This document shows positions 1 to 9,629 of a stretch of 64,000 nucleotides of DNA, in pieces; the first letter of the stretch is position 1, and each line of letters opens with the position of its first letter. Origin of the DNA: Rhodocyclaceae bacterium (lineage in GTDB: Bacteria > Pseudomonadota > Gammaproteobacteria > Burkholderiales > Rhodocyclaceae); NCBI GenBank assembly GCA_016718525.1, contig JADKDD010000001.1, positions 1,550,001 to 1,614,000 of the forward strand, in the 5' to 3' direction. A model generated the notes under the pieces. The model was not told where the DNA came from. It was given only the letters and a program-made list of their open reading frames with translations, and did not search any database. The position numbers and the translations under genes are program-made.

Positions 1-769
1 TGTCGTCGGTACCGAGGGCGATATGTTGAATGCCTTCGCCTTGGTAGGCGTTGAGAAACTCTTCAATCTGACTCTTGTCGTCGGATGACTCATTGATCGG
101 AATGCGGATCTGGCCGCATGGACTGGTCATGGCTTTGCTCTTCAAACCAGTAAGCTTCCCTTCAATATCAAAGTAGCGAATTTCACGGAAGTTGAACAAT
201 TTTTCGTAATAGCTGGCCCATACGCTCATTCGGCCGCGATGGACGTTATGAGTCAGATGATCGATGTAGGTCAGCCCGAAGCCGCGATTTTCGACCTCAT
301 CGCCCAGGGCGACGAAATCCACGTCATAAATCGATTGACCACCATAACGGTCAACCAGATAAATCGGGCAGCCTCCGATTCCCTTGATCGCCGGAATCTG
401 TAATTCCATGGCGCCGTATTGCTGCATATGCGGTTCAGCACCGAGGGAGCGGGCCCGTTCGAAAGCTGCCTTGGCATCCGTGACGCGAAACGCCATTGCA
501 CATGCTGAGGGTCCATGGACGCGGGCAAACGACTGCGCGAAGCTGTCATGTTCGGCATTAACAATAAAATTGATTTCACCTTGCCGGTAAAGCGTCACAT
601 CTTTGGAACGGTGTCGTGCGACTGCTTTGAAACCGAGCTGACAAAACAAGGCGCCGAGCAACTTTGGATCCGGTGCAGTGTATTCAACAAATTCAAAGCC
701 ATCGGTACCCATCGGGTTGTCCCACAGTGCAGGGGCGGTCCGGCGGGCTTGTGCGAGATTGAGTGGCAT
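1..769 (-). CDS. hppD: 4-hydroxyphenylpyruvate dioxygenase, 5' part (runs off the window)
   Basis: Non-heme iron dioxygenase that converts 4-hydroxyphenylpyruvate to homogentisate in tyrosine catabolism. The reading frame is open from the ATG at 769-767 to the window edge, giving about 256 residues of a family that is usually 350-380 long. The N-terminal domain opens with MPLNLAQARR and GTDGFEFVEY. The second vicinal-oxygen-chelate domain contains DHLTHNV, whose first His is an iron ligand, followed by GRMSVWASYYEKLFNFREIR. A second ligand His lies in GEGIQHIAL near the edge. The third ligand, a Glu, lies outside the window. A GGAGA ribosome-binding site sits just upstream of the start. Transcription runs away from the next gene. 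Confidence 0.93.
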   Translation of the reverse strand, partial: MPLNLAQARRTAPALWDNPMGTDGFEFVEYTAPDPKLLGALFCQLGFKAVARHRSKDVTLYRQGEINFIVNAEHDSFAQSFARVHGPSACAMAFRVTDAKAAFERARSLGAEPHMQQYGAMELQIPAIKGIGGCPIYLVDRYGGQSIYDVDFVALGDEVENRGFGLTYIDHLTHNVHRGRMSVWASYYEKLFNFREIRYFDIEGKLTGLKSKAMTSPCGQIRIPINESSDDKSQIEEFLNAYQGEGIQHIALGTDD

Positions 770-992
770 ATTTTTCTCCAGGCAAGCTTTTTTATTGCAA
801 GTGACGCGCATGATAGTCCTGCTTGACGCTAGTGAAAAATGAGTTTCAAAACCTGCCGCCATGACCGACTGCGGGCAGTTCAGTTGCTCAACGCGAAAAT
901 TAATCGCCGGCATTTTCCCCAACCGGTGTTTTTTCGTGCATCTGTAAACAAGTTCGCGTCACTCTAACGATGCCCCTGAATAGAATAGCTTA

Positions 993-1742
993 ATGACACC
1001 CATCGATATCAGCGAACAATCCGGCGTCCGTTTTTTGCATTTCGGTTCTGAATGGATTCAGGGAGCGATGCGCATTGCACGGCCATTTGCGCTGGAACTC
1101 GAGTACACCCGCGAGATGATGGTGCCGCTATTGATGTATCCGGACGACTGGCCAAAACGCGTGCTGATGATCGGGCTTGGTGCAGGTTCTCTGCTCAAGT
1201 TCATGTGGCGATACAGAGCCGGTTCCCGCATCACGGTCGTCGAAATTGATCCGCGTATGGAGGCGGCGGCGAGGCAGTTTTTCAAGTTGCCGGACAACCC
1301 CGAAAGGATTTCCATCCGGGTTGGCGACGGCGCAGATTTCATGATTACCTCGCGACATCAGTATGACCTGATTCTGGTCGACGGTTTCGATGCCGATGCT
1401 CGCGCCAACCGCCTGGACAGCGTCTCGTTTTATCTGAATTGCCGCGCCCGTCTGTCCGCGGATGGAATGCTTTGCGTGAACTTGCTGTCGCGCCGCAAGG
1501 ATTTCGGCAAAAGCCTCGCGCGCATGCAGGAGGCCTTTGAGGGACATGCCATTGCATTCCCATCCAATGACGTCGGCAATGCAATTGCGCTGGCCACCAA
1601 AGACCACTCGCCGGAACCGTCGGTCAAGGATCTTTCACTCGCAGCGAGCGCACTGAGAAAAGCAACGGGGTTAAACCTTGCACCGCAACTGGCGCGTATC
1701 AGCAAGTCAAATCACTTTCCTCGCGGTACGCTGAAAATCTGA
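993..1742 (+). CDS. Spermidine synthase-like (SpeE-fold) protein
   Basis: A 249-residue protein with the Rossmann methyltransferase/aminopropyltransferase fold. The glycine-rich loop MIGLGAGSLLKF (about residue 53), the acidic strand end VVEIDPRM and the motif YDLILVDGFDADA match the spermine/spermidine synthase family. Such stand-alone homologues are often annotated as spermidine synthase, but many lack proven aminopropyltransferase activity. No speD or other polyamine gene is adjacent, so the substrate is open. The start is the ATG at 993, with only a weak ribosome-binding site. The gene converges on the M20 hydrolase gene with an 10 bp gap. Confidence 0.8.
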   Translation: MTPIDISEQSGVRFLHFGSEWIQGAMRIARPFALELEYTREMMVPLLMYPDDWPKRVLMIGLGAGSLLKFMWRYRAGSRITVVEIDPRMEAAARQFFKLPDNPERISIRVGDGADFMITSRHQYDLILVDGFDADARANRLDSVSFYLNCRARLSADGMLCVNLLSRRKDFGKSLARMQEAFEGHAIAFPSNDVGNAIALATKDHSPEPSVKDLSLAASALRKATGLNLAPQLARISKSNHFPRGTLKI

Positions 1743-1752
1743 CGTAACCGAA

Positions 1753-2940
1753 TCAAGCCGGTGCCAGAACGTGCTCGACCAGTCCGGTCCAATAACGAAT
1801 GCCGTGAGGGATGATGTCGTCGTTGAAATCATAGTAGGCATTGTGCAGCATGCAGTTGCCATCCCTGCCGCCATTTCCCAGCCACACGTAACAGCCGGGA
1901 ACGGCCTGCGCCAAATAGGCAAAGTCCTCTGCCCCCATGCTCGGCTTCAAGTGGGTCACCACATTACTGCTGCCCAATACGCGGCGCGCAACCTGCCGAG
2001 CGATCTCTGACGGCATAGCGGCATTGATAGTTGGCGGATAGCCTTTGACGTAGGTGAAGTTGATATTCACACCGTAGGTGGCCTCAATACCGGTACATAT
2101 CCTGCGCATGCCCATCTCGGTGCGCTGCTGGACCGATGCATCCAGGGTCCTGACCGTCCCGCTGAGGGTTGCCACTTCGGGCAATACGTTATCGGCAGTG
2201 CCGGCGTGAAATTGGGTAATGCTGATCACCACCGAATCCAACGGATCGGTGTTCCGTGAAACCAGCGACTGCACGGCATTGACCAGACTGCTTCCGGCAA
2301 CGACCGTATCAACTGCCTGATGCGGCATTGCCGCATGGCCGCCACGTCCGGTGATTTCGATTTTGAAGCGATCGGTGCCGGCCATGACCGGTCCTTCCAT
2401 CACCCCGATTTGTCCGGCCGGCATTCCGGGCCAGTTGTGCAGGCCAAAAACCATCTGCATCGGAAATCGCTCAAACAGCCCTTCCTCAACCATGACCCGG
2501 CCGCCGCCGTCACCTTCTTCTGCGGGCTGAAAAATCAAATACACGGTGCCGTCAAAGGCATTTGCCTGCTGCAGTTTGAGCAGGGATTCCGCTGCGCCAA
2601 GCAACATCGAGGTATGTCCATCGTGACCACAGGCATGCATCAATCCCGCTGTCTTTGAGTGGTGCGCAAACGTATTGAGTTCAGCCAGAGGCAAAGCGTC
2701 CATATCCGCCCGCAGTCCGATGGCACGATCACTGGTACCGCACTTCAAACTGGCAACGATGCCGGTCTTGGCGATGCCGCGATGGTATGTGATGCCTAAT
2801 TTCTCCAGATGCTCGGCAACCTTACCGGCGGTCCGGTGCTCGTTGAACGCAAGCTCGGGATGCGCGTGGATATCGCGGCGAAACGCAGAAATCCGTGTCG
2901 TCAAATCAGGTAATAGGTCGCTGAGGGCGTCTCGGGTCAT
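1753..2940 (-). CDS. M20-family amidohydrolase (hippurate/N-acyl-amino-acid hydrolase type)
   Basis: A 395-residue cytoplasmic metallopeptidase-fold amidohydrolase. The metal-binding sequence HACGHDGHTSML lies near residue 105, the Glu pair in FQPAEEGDGGG near 140, and GGHAAMPHQAVD near 200 marks the lid/dimerisation insert. The C-terminal GAEDFAYLAQ is also typical. Relatives cleave N-acyl or benzoyl amino acids (hippurate hydrolase, IAA-amino acid hydrolase, N-acetyl-L,L-diaminopimelate deacetylase). The exact substrate cannot be read from the sequence. The length is normal for the family. It is divergent from nnr across a 72 bp promoter-sized gap. Confidence 0.9.
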   Translation of the reverse strand: MTRDALSDLLPDLTTRISAFRRDIHAHPELAFNEHRTAGKVAEHLEKLGITYHRGIAKTGIVASLKCGTSDRAIGLRADMDALPLAELNTFAHHSKTAGLMHACGHDGHTSMLLGAAESLLKLQQANAFDGTVYLIFQPAEEGDGGGRVMVEEGLFERFPMQMVFGLHNWPGMPAGQIGVMEGPVMAGTDRFKIEITGRGGHAAMPHQAVDTVVAGSSLVNAVQSLVSRNTDPLDSVVISITQFHAGTADNVLPEVATLSGTVRTLDASVQQRTEMGMRRICTGIEATYGVNINFTYVKGYPPTINAAMPSEIARQVARRVLGSSNVVTHLKPSMGAEDFAYLAQAVPGCYVWLGNGGRDGNCMLHNAYYDFNDDIIPHGIRYWTGLVEHVLAPA

Positions 2941-3012
2941 AGGCCTGTCTTCAAAGAATGATTTCAGTGCAATCCTAGCCGGAAATTGTTACTCGCGCAT
3001 TTAGAATGCAGC

Positions 3013-4548
3013 ATGATCTTACTAAAAGTCGCTGAACTCAGAAAAATCGAGGCGCTACACGACAGCGTCGCCGCCTCCCGCTCGTTCTCGCTGATGGAGC
3101 TTGCCGGTAGCGCAGCCGCACGTACCGCACAGAATCTCTGTGCAGCGGACGCCGCGGTATTGGTGTGCGCGGGGCCCGGCAACAACGGTGGTGATGCCTT
3201 TGTGCTCGCCCGCGAACTGCATCGACGCGGAAAAGCCGTAGTAGTGCATTTTCCCGGGAACGCAGCAGCGCTGCCGACAGACGCGCGTGTTGCCCACCGC
3301 CGCTGCATTGATGATGGCATCACCATGCACGAATCGGTGCCTGAGGGAAATTTCGGGCTGGTCGTTGACGGCTTGTTCGGAATCGGCCTGACGCGTCCGA
3401 TCGAGGGCAAATATGCCGACCTGATTGCCCGCATCAATGCATTTGCCGGTCCCGTGCTGGCACTGGATATTCCAAGCGGGCTGGATGCCGACACCGGCAA
3501 CATCCTCGGCTGTGCCGTCCGCGCAAGCCACACCATCACTTTTATCGCGGCCAAACCGGGCCTCTATACCTTGGCGGGTCCTGATCACTGCGGCCGCATG
3601 CAACTGGAGACGCTCAAACTCGATGTGGCGCCGGGCAGCGGCGCGGTTTTGTCGTTGGCAGACTACGCCCATTGTTTGCGTCCCCGGCTGCAAAACAGCC
3701 ACAAGGGCAGCAACGGTTCGCTGGCCGTCATCGGTGGTGCGGAGGGAATGCTCGGTGCTGCGATTTTGGCGGCGCGCGCCGGTTTGCATCTTGGCGCAGG
3801 AAGGGTATTTGTCGGCACGCTGGCGCCCATCGCCAGTGACCCGGGCCAACCCGAATTGATGATGCGTAATGTGGCAAGTGCCTTGGAGCACGGCACCGCA
3901 CTGGTGATCGGACCGGGACTTGGACTCTCCAACGACGCACTGGAAATCATACGCCGTACCCTCTTCGGGGCACCTCCGGCCATTCGGCCTCCCAGTACCA
4001 TCAGCACCAACTGGCGAGATCCGGCGCAACAAGCGCCCCCGCTACTGCTGGATGCGGATGCGCTGACACTGATCGGCGCACACCCGGTATTGGCAAAGAA
4101 TATTGCACGTTATCCCGCGCCGCTGCTGCTGACACCGCACCCGGCGGAAGCCGCCCGGCTGTTGCAATGTGAGACCGATGAAATTCAGGCTGATCGGGTG
4201 GGAGCGTCGCTAAGGTTGGCCCGCCGTTTTCACGCCGTGGTTGCACTCAAGGGCTGCGGTACGGTCGTCGCGCACTTTGACGGGCGCTGGCGCATCAATA
4301 CCCGCGGCAACCCCGGCCTGGCCAGTGGCGGCACCGGTGATGTCTTGGCGGGAATGACCGGCGCCCTGCTCGCGCAGGGCTGGCCGGCATGGGAAGCGTT
4401 GGGTGCTGCCGTGCAGTTGCATGGCGCTGCCGCAGAATACTGTGTGCAGCAAGGCAGCGGACCGATCGGCTTGACTGCAAGCGAGATCATCGGTCCCGCA
4501 AGGGAACTGCTCAACACATGGACGAACGAAAGCGGATTGACCCGCTAG
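3013..4548 (+). CDS. nnr: Bifunctional NAD(P)H-hydrate epimerase / ADP-dependent NAD(P)H-hydrate dehydratase
   Basis: Repairs hydrated, inactive NADH and NADPH. The N-terminal YjeF epimerase domain (to about residue 210) has VLVCAGPGNNGGDAFVLAR. The C-terminal ribokinase-like dehydratase has NSHKGSNGSLAVIGGAEGM, LLLTPHPAEAARLL and the substrate loop NPGLASGGTGDVLAGMTG. I take the ATG at 3013 (MILLKVAEL, about 511 residues) rather than the in-frame TTG at 2986, because family members begin close to this sequence. A segment before LLLDADALTL reads IRPPSTISTNWRDPAQQAP. It is longer than expected for the family and coincides with a copy of the dispersed repeat at 4002-4015, so it is probably a repeat-derived insertion in the protein. 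Confidence 0.93.
   Translation: MILLKVAELRKIEALHDSVAASRSFSLMELAGSAAARTAQNLCAADAAVLVCAGPGNNGGDAFVLARELHRRGKAVVVHFPGNAAALPTDARVAHRRCIDDGITMHESVPEGNFGLVVDGLFGIGLTRPIEGKYADLIARINAFAGPVLALDIPSGLDADTGNILGCAVRASHTITFIAAKPGLYTLAGPDHCGRMQLETLKLDVAPGSGAVLSLADYAHCLRPRLQNSHKGSNGSLAVIGGAEGMLGAAILAARAGLHLGAGRVFVGTLAPIASDPGQPELMMRNVASALEHGTALVIGPGLGLSNDALEIIRRTLFGAPPAIRPPSTISTNWRDPAQQAPPLLLDADALTLIGAHPVLAKNIARYPAPLLLTPHPAEAARLLQCETDEIQADRVGASLRLARRFHAVVALKGCGTVVAHFDGRWRINTRGNPGLASGGTGDVLAGMTGALLAQGWPAWEALGAAVQLHGAAAEYCVQQGSGPIGLTASEIIGPARELLNTWTNESGLTR
4002..4015 (+). repeat. Dispersed repeat, chromosomal subfamily, copy a (inside nnr)
   Basis: Carries the 14 bp core CAGCACCAACTGGC found at five other places in the first 52 kb. 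The match continues as GAGAT, as in the copy at 12693. The upstream ACGGCGT half is degenerate here. This is the only copy of this subfamily found inside a conserved gene. Confidence 0.7.
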
Positions 4549-4558
4549 CCGCTGTCGC

Positions 4559-4930
4559 TTAAGCGATCTTCGACCCGCGCGTCGACAACACGTTTGGCGG
4601 CGCAGCAAAAGTATCGGCCCGCGACACTTCCCAAAAAATCTTGAAGGCCGGCAGTTCAGACAATGCGCTGAGCAATTCGCCCGGCTTGATCCACGTGTGC
4701 AGGGTCGCCAGGGAGCGAACCTCGGTCGAAGAAATTCGCCGGATGATGTGTTCGGGACCAAGCTGGCTCGGATGCGTCAACCCCGCAGCGGCAAGCAACT
4801 CCTTCAAAGCGATCAAGGTCGACTGATGAAAACTGAATACCCGCTCGGCCTTGTCAGGCACCACCAGGGCGCGCATGCGCTTCGGATCCTGAGTCGCCAC
4901 GCCGGTCGGGCAATGGCCGGTATGGCAGGT
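4559..4930 (-). pseudogene. Truncated 3' end of FMN-binding glutamate synthase gene (island-displaced copy)
   Basis: Encodes the last 113 codons of the same protein whose complete gene lies at 9756-11408. Identity is very high from 4930 down to about 4800. It falls to scattered, mostly synonymous differences toward the stop codon (KIFWEV here against KVFWEV, RGSKIA against RGSKLT). At 4930 the homology stops abruptly and island DNA begins. This copy keeps the native downstream neighbour (nnr), so it is probably the original gene end cut off when the island inserted. It has no promoter or start of its own. Confidence 0.9.
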
Positions 4931-5418
4931 TCACCTCACTTACTCTTGCTTCCATATCGCGTCGCGCATAAGAATTGCTGACTGAAAACCCGCCTTGGTC
5001 TCTCCCAAAACTTCCGTTTATTGCCATCATCGCCGCAATGTAAAAACGACGCGCGCGCTCCAAGTCAGATGTAACGCTCTTGTCAGATCTAGCCGCATTG
5101 AACTCCTCCCCGGGAATATGGAGTAAGTTTGATAACCCTACATAGCTCAGCCGAATTGTCACGCAAATGCCGAAAAAAATTTACCACTTCACCATTTATG
5201 TCGTTGATGACTTCAATAGCCGCAGGTTGTTTTGCGCATGTCAACGCAGCGGAGCCGCAGAATGCTTCCACCCATGCGTTGTGTACAGGAAGTGTGCCAA
5301 CAATTTTGGAAGCGACCCGCTGCTTTCCACCGTAGTATCCAAATGGAGCCTTTAGTGGTGTCCATTTTTTTTCATTGCCTACTGAACTGAAATTTGCTAC
5401 TACTGGATCTTTTTGCAT
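4931..5418 (-). pseudogene. D12-class adenine-specific DNA methyltransferase remnant
   Basis: The N-terminal part reads PLKAPFGYYGGKQRVASKI, then WVEAFCGSAAL, VINDINGEVVNFFRHLRDN and KLTPYSR, which is the SAM-binding region of Dam/D12 N6-adenine methylases. An extra base in the C-run at 5108-5111 shifts the frame. The continuation EEFNAARSDKS...ERARRFYIAAMMAINGSFG is found in the next frame. The gene stops at the island junction at 4930, before the DPPY catalytic motif would appear, so no active enzyme can be made. It starts 17 codons inside the end of the DUF3883 gene's mRNA side (5418 against 5400), as in a coupled operon. Confidence 0.85.
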
Positions 5419-6362
5419 ACGATTACATTCTCTTCAACTTGCCAAAACTTGGAGCTCTGGTAAACATTTTTATAGGGATTGTCAATTACGAGTATCTGCT
5501 TACAATCGAACACACTGGAAGCGATGACCGGGAGTAGGTACAAGAAATATTTTTCACCCAGCAGTTGCGAAACCTCCAGCTCTGAGCGCGTCCAATAGAA
5601 CTGATACGAGTTTGGCGGCACTGCTTTTACTTCGATATAGCGTTCGATCGCGCCGCCGTTCTGCAGTGTTACGCTTTTGATGTCGTAGCAGGCAAACGGA
5701 TTCTCCGCTGCGATGTGCTCCACTTTGTGTGACCATTGAGCACCCAACCGCAGTTGCTCGTATTCGAATGCGGCAATCTCAGCCGCAAGTCCAAGTTGTT
5801 CCTTTCGTTCAACATCAGAGTGGAAACTCTCCTTAGACTTGAATCGTTTGAAGTTAATTGCCCATATATATAGGTCAACCGCGTTTTCGTGAAGTACGTA
5901 GTCGTCACTGCTCGGCCGGTAAATTACGGCCCCGAGATCCATTAAGAAGTTGCGAATGGCGCTCTGCTGAAGTCGCCTCGATAGTAACGGACGATAAACG
6001 AGAATTGATTCATTCATACTGAACTGCAAAAAATAATCCGCCAGCTCACCTCGATATGGGCTTTCTGGTGAAACCAGAGTCTGACAAAGCAATTGCTTCA
6101 ACTGCTGGTCATTCTGTAACGCGTCACATGCAGCTTCACCGTCCTTACAAAATGACACTTCATCCAGACGTACGACTACCCAATTAATATTTTGGAGAAA
6201 TTGAAGGGTTTCTTCAAAATTGCGCGCTTGCTCGCAGTATGCCGTCCTCACGAATTGAGTTCGATGAATCGTGACCTGAAGCAGTACACTTAAAAGGCGC
6301 TGTACTTGTTTCGTTTCAATCTTCGACCATAGTTCCAACCGCTTATCTGAAGATGTTTTCAT
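5400..6362 (-). CDS. DUF3883-domain protein (putative nuclease-fold defence protein)
   Basis: A 320-residue protein. The last 100 residues contain NPFACYDIKSVT, RYIEVKA, FYWTRSELEVSQ and KYFLYLLPVI, the pattern of DUF3883 (the NO VEIN C-terminal domain), which resembles PD-(D/E)xK nuclease folds with the E-V-K triad in IEVKA. The first 200 residues are not recognised; they are mixed charged and hydrophobic, with no signal peptide. DUF3883 proteins are often found beside helicases and DNA methylases in restriction-like loci, as here. It overlaps the end of the helicase pseudogene by 20 bp. This is the only large gene of the island that reads through intact. Confidence 0.75.
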   Translation of the reverse strand: MKTSSDKRLELWSKIETKQVQRLLSVLLQVTIHRTQFVRTAYCEQARNFEETLQFLQNINWVVVRLDEVSFCKDGEAACDALQNDQQLKQLLCQTLVSPESPYRGELADYFLQFSMNESILVYRPLLSRRLQQSAIRNFLMDLGAVIYRPSSDDYVLHENAVDLYIWAINFKRFKSKESFHSDVERKEQLGLAAEIAAFEYEQLRLGAQWSHKVEHIAAENPFACYDIKSVTLQNGGAIERYIEVKAVPPNSYQFYWTRSELEVSQLLGEKYFLYLLPVIASSVFDCKQILVIDNPYKNVYQSSKFWQVEENVIVCKKIQ

Positions 6363-8236
6363 AAGCAGCTAACTCTTCGTCTTCCGAAAACATATCCAGT
6401 GAATAAACTGCGTAATCTCTATCTATGATTGCGCTCATATTTTCTTTGGATTTTCTCAATATGTTTTTAAGGATGTCATCTTCAATCGTGTCGGCGTATT
6501 GTAGGAAATCGTAATGTGCGATTTTGTTTTCTGATCCACCTACACGATGTATCCGGTCCAAAGATTGTAGGTACTGTGCGCAGTTATAAGACAAGTCGTA
6601 ATAAATTGCGTGGGAACACTCTTTGTGAAGTGATATTGATTCAGCGCAAGCCGCCGATTTGCACAAGAACATTTAACCCCGCTGGAACAACTTACGAAAT
6701 CTTCGATTATTTTCTCTCTTGTCATCTCCCTGGTCGACGCTGTTTGCTTCAGTCGGTGTCCCCCCATAGATCAGTTCTGTTTTATGGCCTGCTTTCACTA
6801 AGGTGCTTTGCAGTAGCCTCAAAGTCTCAACCAAAATTAGACCAAATGACCACTTTCTCGCCCTGTTGTTGTAGAGTCCAACTCGCTCAATCGTTACCGC
6901 GAGCTTTGCGGGAGACTCCAACTCATCGTAATGTTTGATCGAATCAACTAGGGACATCTCACCTTTTATCAAGTCTTCGCTGTACTCAGAAATGGCGCTT
7001 CCGAGTAGCCGGGCATAAGACATGCATTGTCTAAGCCTTATCATGCGCCCTCGCCGTAACCGAACCAATAGTTCATAGTCTCGGAAGTCGTCATCAACTG
7101 AAAGATCGCGAATTTTTTCAATGATTGCATCGTAGATACGTCGTTCGATGTTGTTCATCTGAATTAAGATGGGGACGGAAATCTTGCTTGGCCAGCCCAA
7201 GTTCGCTCTTTCTTACTCTATAGAAAGAGGGCCAATCCGAGAGTCCAGCAATTGCGCTGCTTCAGAGTCGTTTTTCTTTTGAATATCGCTTGTGATTCTA
7301 ATGCGATCATTCTGAGATATCGGTGAGCATGATGGCCAAAGAACATCAAAGTAGTTAAAGGCATCTGCATACGACTGTGGAAACGGCGTACCAGTCAAAA
7401 CCCATCTTACAGTTGCATACTTTGCGACCGCCAATACAGCATTTGCCCATGCTCCGCCCTGTTGCTTGATGTAGTGCGCTTCATCAATAACAAAGGCGAA
7501 ACGTACATCACGCTGATTGAACAGCAATCTTGCGCGCTCCCAATCCATCTTAAGTGTCTGAAAGAGGTGAGGTAAAGATCGCAGAGATTATCTTTGCTCG
7601 CGTAATATTTATTTTGCCGATCTTCGACATTACCACCGGCCAATATTTCGAACGAGGGTAGCTTGCCAGTCACGGCTTCAAACTCCATGCGCCATGGGGC
7701 GAAACAAGATGGCGGGCCTACAACGAACAGGGAGTCGACTTCACGTCGACTTCGTAGCCATTCAAAGACGGACAGGACGACAGTCGTCTTGCCACTCCCA
7801 GGCACAGAGAAATTCGCGCCGTTACGCACCGCCAAGAGATGCAAGGCGGCCTTGACTTGGTGCGCTTTGAGTTGCCGTGGAATTCGGCTTACCAAGAACT
7901 CCAAAAACTCCCGGAGACTTTTCGACTCGGTTGCGCCACTTTAAATAGGGCGCCCGCCTCAAGGGCTTGGCTCAGATCTTCGCGCAACCGTTGCAGCTCT
8001 TGTTGCGCCAACATTACATCTTGGCTCAGGTCTAAGTGAATTTCTGCTTTTGCCAAATAGCTTATAACCTTTTGAAGCAGTTCAGGTGCTTTCCCAGATT
8101 GCGCAATGTACGACTTTGCATTTTGGTGATGACGAAAACCCCATAGCGCCATTTGACTATGGTGTCTACCGCGCAACAATTGTGAAGGATCTTCGACTAC
8201 AAGCTGCCCGTCTTCAAAAGTTATTTTGCAACTCAT
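6343..8236 (-). pseudogene. SNF2/superfamily-2 helicase, multiply frameshifted
   Basis: Reading across several frames gives one protein of roughly 630 residues: an N-terminal helical region, Walker A NFSVPGSGKTTVVLSV, the DEAH box FAFVIDEAHYIKQQ, motif III WVLTGTPFPQ, then the second RecA lobe ending AACAESISLHKE and YLQSLDRIHRVGG (motif VI). Frame breaks lie near 7930, 7565, 7228, 7203 and 6660-6675. Most are explained by loss or gain of one base in a short homopolymer. The start at 8236 overlaps the stop of the upstream small gene. In an intact system this would be the ATP-driven translocase acting with the DUF3883 protein and methylase. Confidence 0.85.
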
Positions 8237-8601
8237 TTCTTACGAGTTACATCGTTCTTCTTTTTCTCGTTGTTGTACAACTGATGTTCAATGTCCTTCG
8301 CAAGAACCTGAATGTTAGACGCAAGTTCACGTGCTTTTTGATATTGAGCATGGGGAATGTTTTCCACTACAAAATCCTCATGAGTGAGTTTCTTTAGAGC
8401 AGCTTCGAGTAAGGTCAACGGCGTCTCTTTTTCCGCTGTTGCGTCAACGAAGTCCAATGCTTTCTTGGTAAACATGATTAGCTTTTGTTGGTGAAGATGC
8501 GCCCACTTCTTGTCAATAACATCTAGCGATAGCTCGTTCCCTTGCGCGTCAAATTGATCGTTTTGCGGAAGATTGGAGTCGATTTCATTTGCAATATTCA
8601 C
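8233..8601 (-). CDS. Small uncharacterised protein of the island
   Basis: A 122-residue acidic/lysine-rich protein with no membrane segment or signal peptide. It is probably mostly helical (KKWAHLHQQKLIMFTKKALDF, EAALKKLTHEDFV, ARELASNIQVLAKDIEHQL). I do not recognise a family. It starts with GTG preceded by AGAGG, and its stop overlaps the helicase start, which suggests translational coupling and a partner role. Its frame also continues upstream for about 30 codons without an ATG, so the true start could be earlier or the gene may be a broken continuation of the ParB-like gene. Confidence 0.5.
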   Translation of the reverse strand: MNIANEIDSNLPQNDQFDAQGNELSLDVIDKKWAHLHQQKLIMFTKKALDFVDATAEKETPLTLLEAALKKLTHEDFVVENIPHAQYQKARELASNIQVLAKDIEHQLYNNEKKKNDVTRKK

Positions 8602-8694
8602 AACCTCTTTCTGCTCTCTTTCAACGCACAGATCTTTGGTAATGCCCTCATGATTTGATGGATCTTTGGTAACCAGGTAGTGCGCGGAGGCGGA

Positions 8695-9629
8695 TTATCT
8701 TAAACGCGGCTTCTTCAATTGCGCCAACATCACCTCCTCAATGCCATGCTCATTCCGCCATTGGGCGTTGTTGAGTTTGGTGTGAAATATCCCGCTGTAG
8801 TCGATAAAAGCTTGCCAGCGGCCCTCACTGTCGGACTTTCCGGTCGAAATAGTTCCGTACATACCTTCACGGTTGAATTGATGAAGGTAACGATCAATGC
8901 ATTCAACGGGCCAGACAAACTCCTTCTCGTATTCCTTAATCGCCTTTTTTAGCTCCTGCTCACTTGCTCTCACATAACGAGGATCATCTCTTAGTTGTTC
9001 TTCAAGAGGAAACCCCAAATCAATCTTTCGCCGGATTGATAACGCTCTATCGAAACCGTAATACTCGATTTTCCATCACTTTGTAGCTGATATCGATTCT
9101 CAAGGTGTTCGATCTCAAGGAGGCTTGGTGGGCCGCCTGGCTCACCACGGCCAGGGAGAGAATGACCACTTTTAGATACTTATATCGTTCGTCTCAGGGT
9201 GTTGCCGAAGCAGTGATTCGAAAACCATTTTTCGGCGATTCCGTTAATTAGAAACCCATCGCAGGTAATTATGGCGGGCTCGTTCTGTCCGCTATGTTCA
9301 ATCGACTTCGTCAGAGTTTCCGTCATTTCCGAATGCTTTTTTTCTAAGAACTCTTGAAGAATCTTTTGGTGATCATCGTCTTTCTCGTCCAAAAGACCGT
9401 TAAGCTGTTGGTAATTCATTACGTCAGAAGCGATGCGGCCATTGTCCTTCCGATATCGCAGGAGACCTATCGGCACGATCTCTATCGGACGTTCATAGTT
9501 CCTTTGTCTCTCGTCTCTAAAATTTGTCACGTAAGTTGCTGGCTTCGCTGTTCTGGTTTTTTGAGCCTGGATTGCACTTGCAAAATCGACGACTATTTCT
9601 CTAAGTTGGTCTTGTTTAATTGGATTCAT
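8695..9629 (-). pseudogene. ParB-like nuclease-domain protein, frameshifted
   Basis: The first ORF (from the ATG at 9629, with GGGAG six bases upstream; an ATG at 9665 is also in frame) contains PIEIVPIGLLRYRKDNGRI and PAIITCDGFLING, followed in another frame by NRRKMVFESLL. This is the ParB/sulfiredoxin-like pattern of a substrate strand followed by the G-N-R-R box. It continues in shifted frames as PGRGEPGGPPSLLEIEHLEN and, in a long ORF, as IDLGFPLEEQLRDDPRYVRA to the stop at 8695. At least three indels (near 9220, 9185 and 9025) break it. ParB-like proteins occur in phosphorothioation and other modification loci. The role here is not known. Confidence 0.65.

Noticed and set aside
3055..4032. 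325-codon minus-strand ORF
   Set aside because: Complete shadow of nnr, whose own frame is fully conserved.
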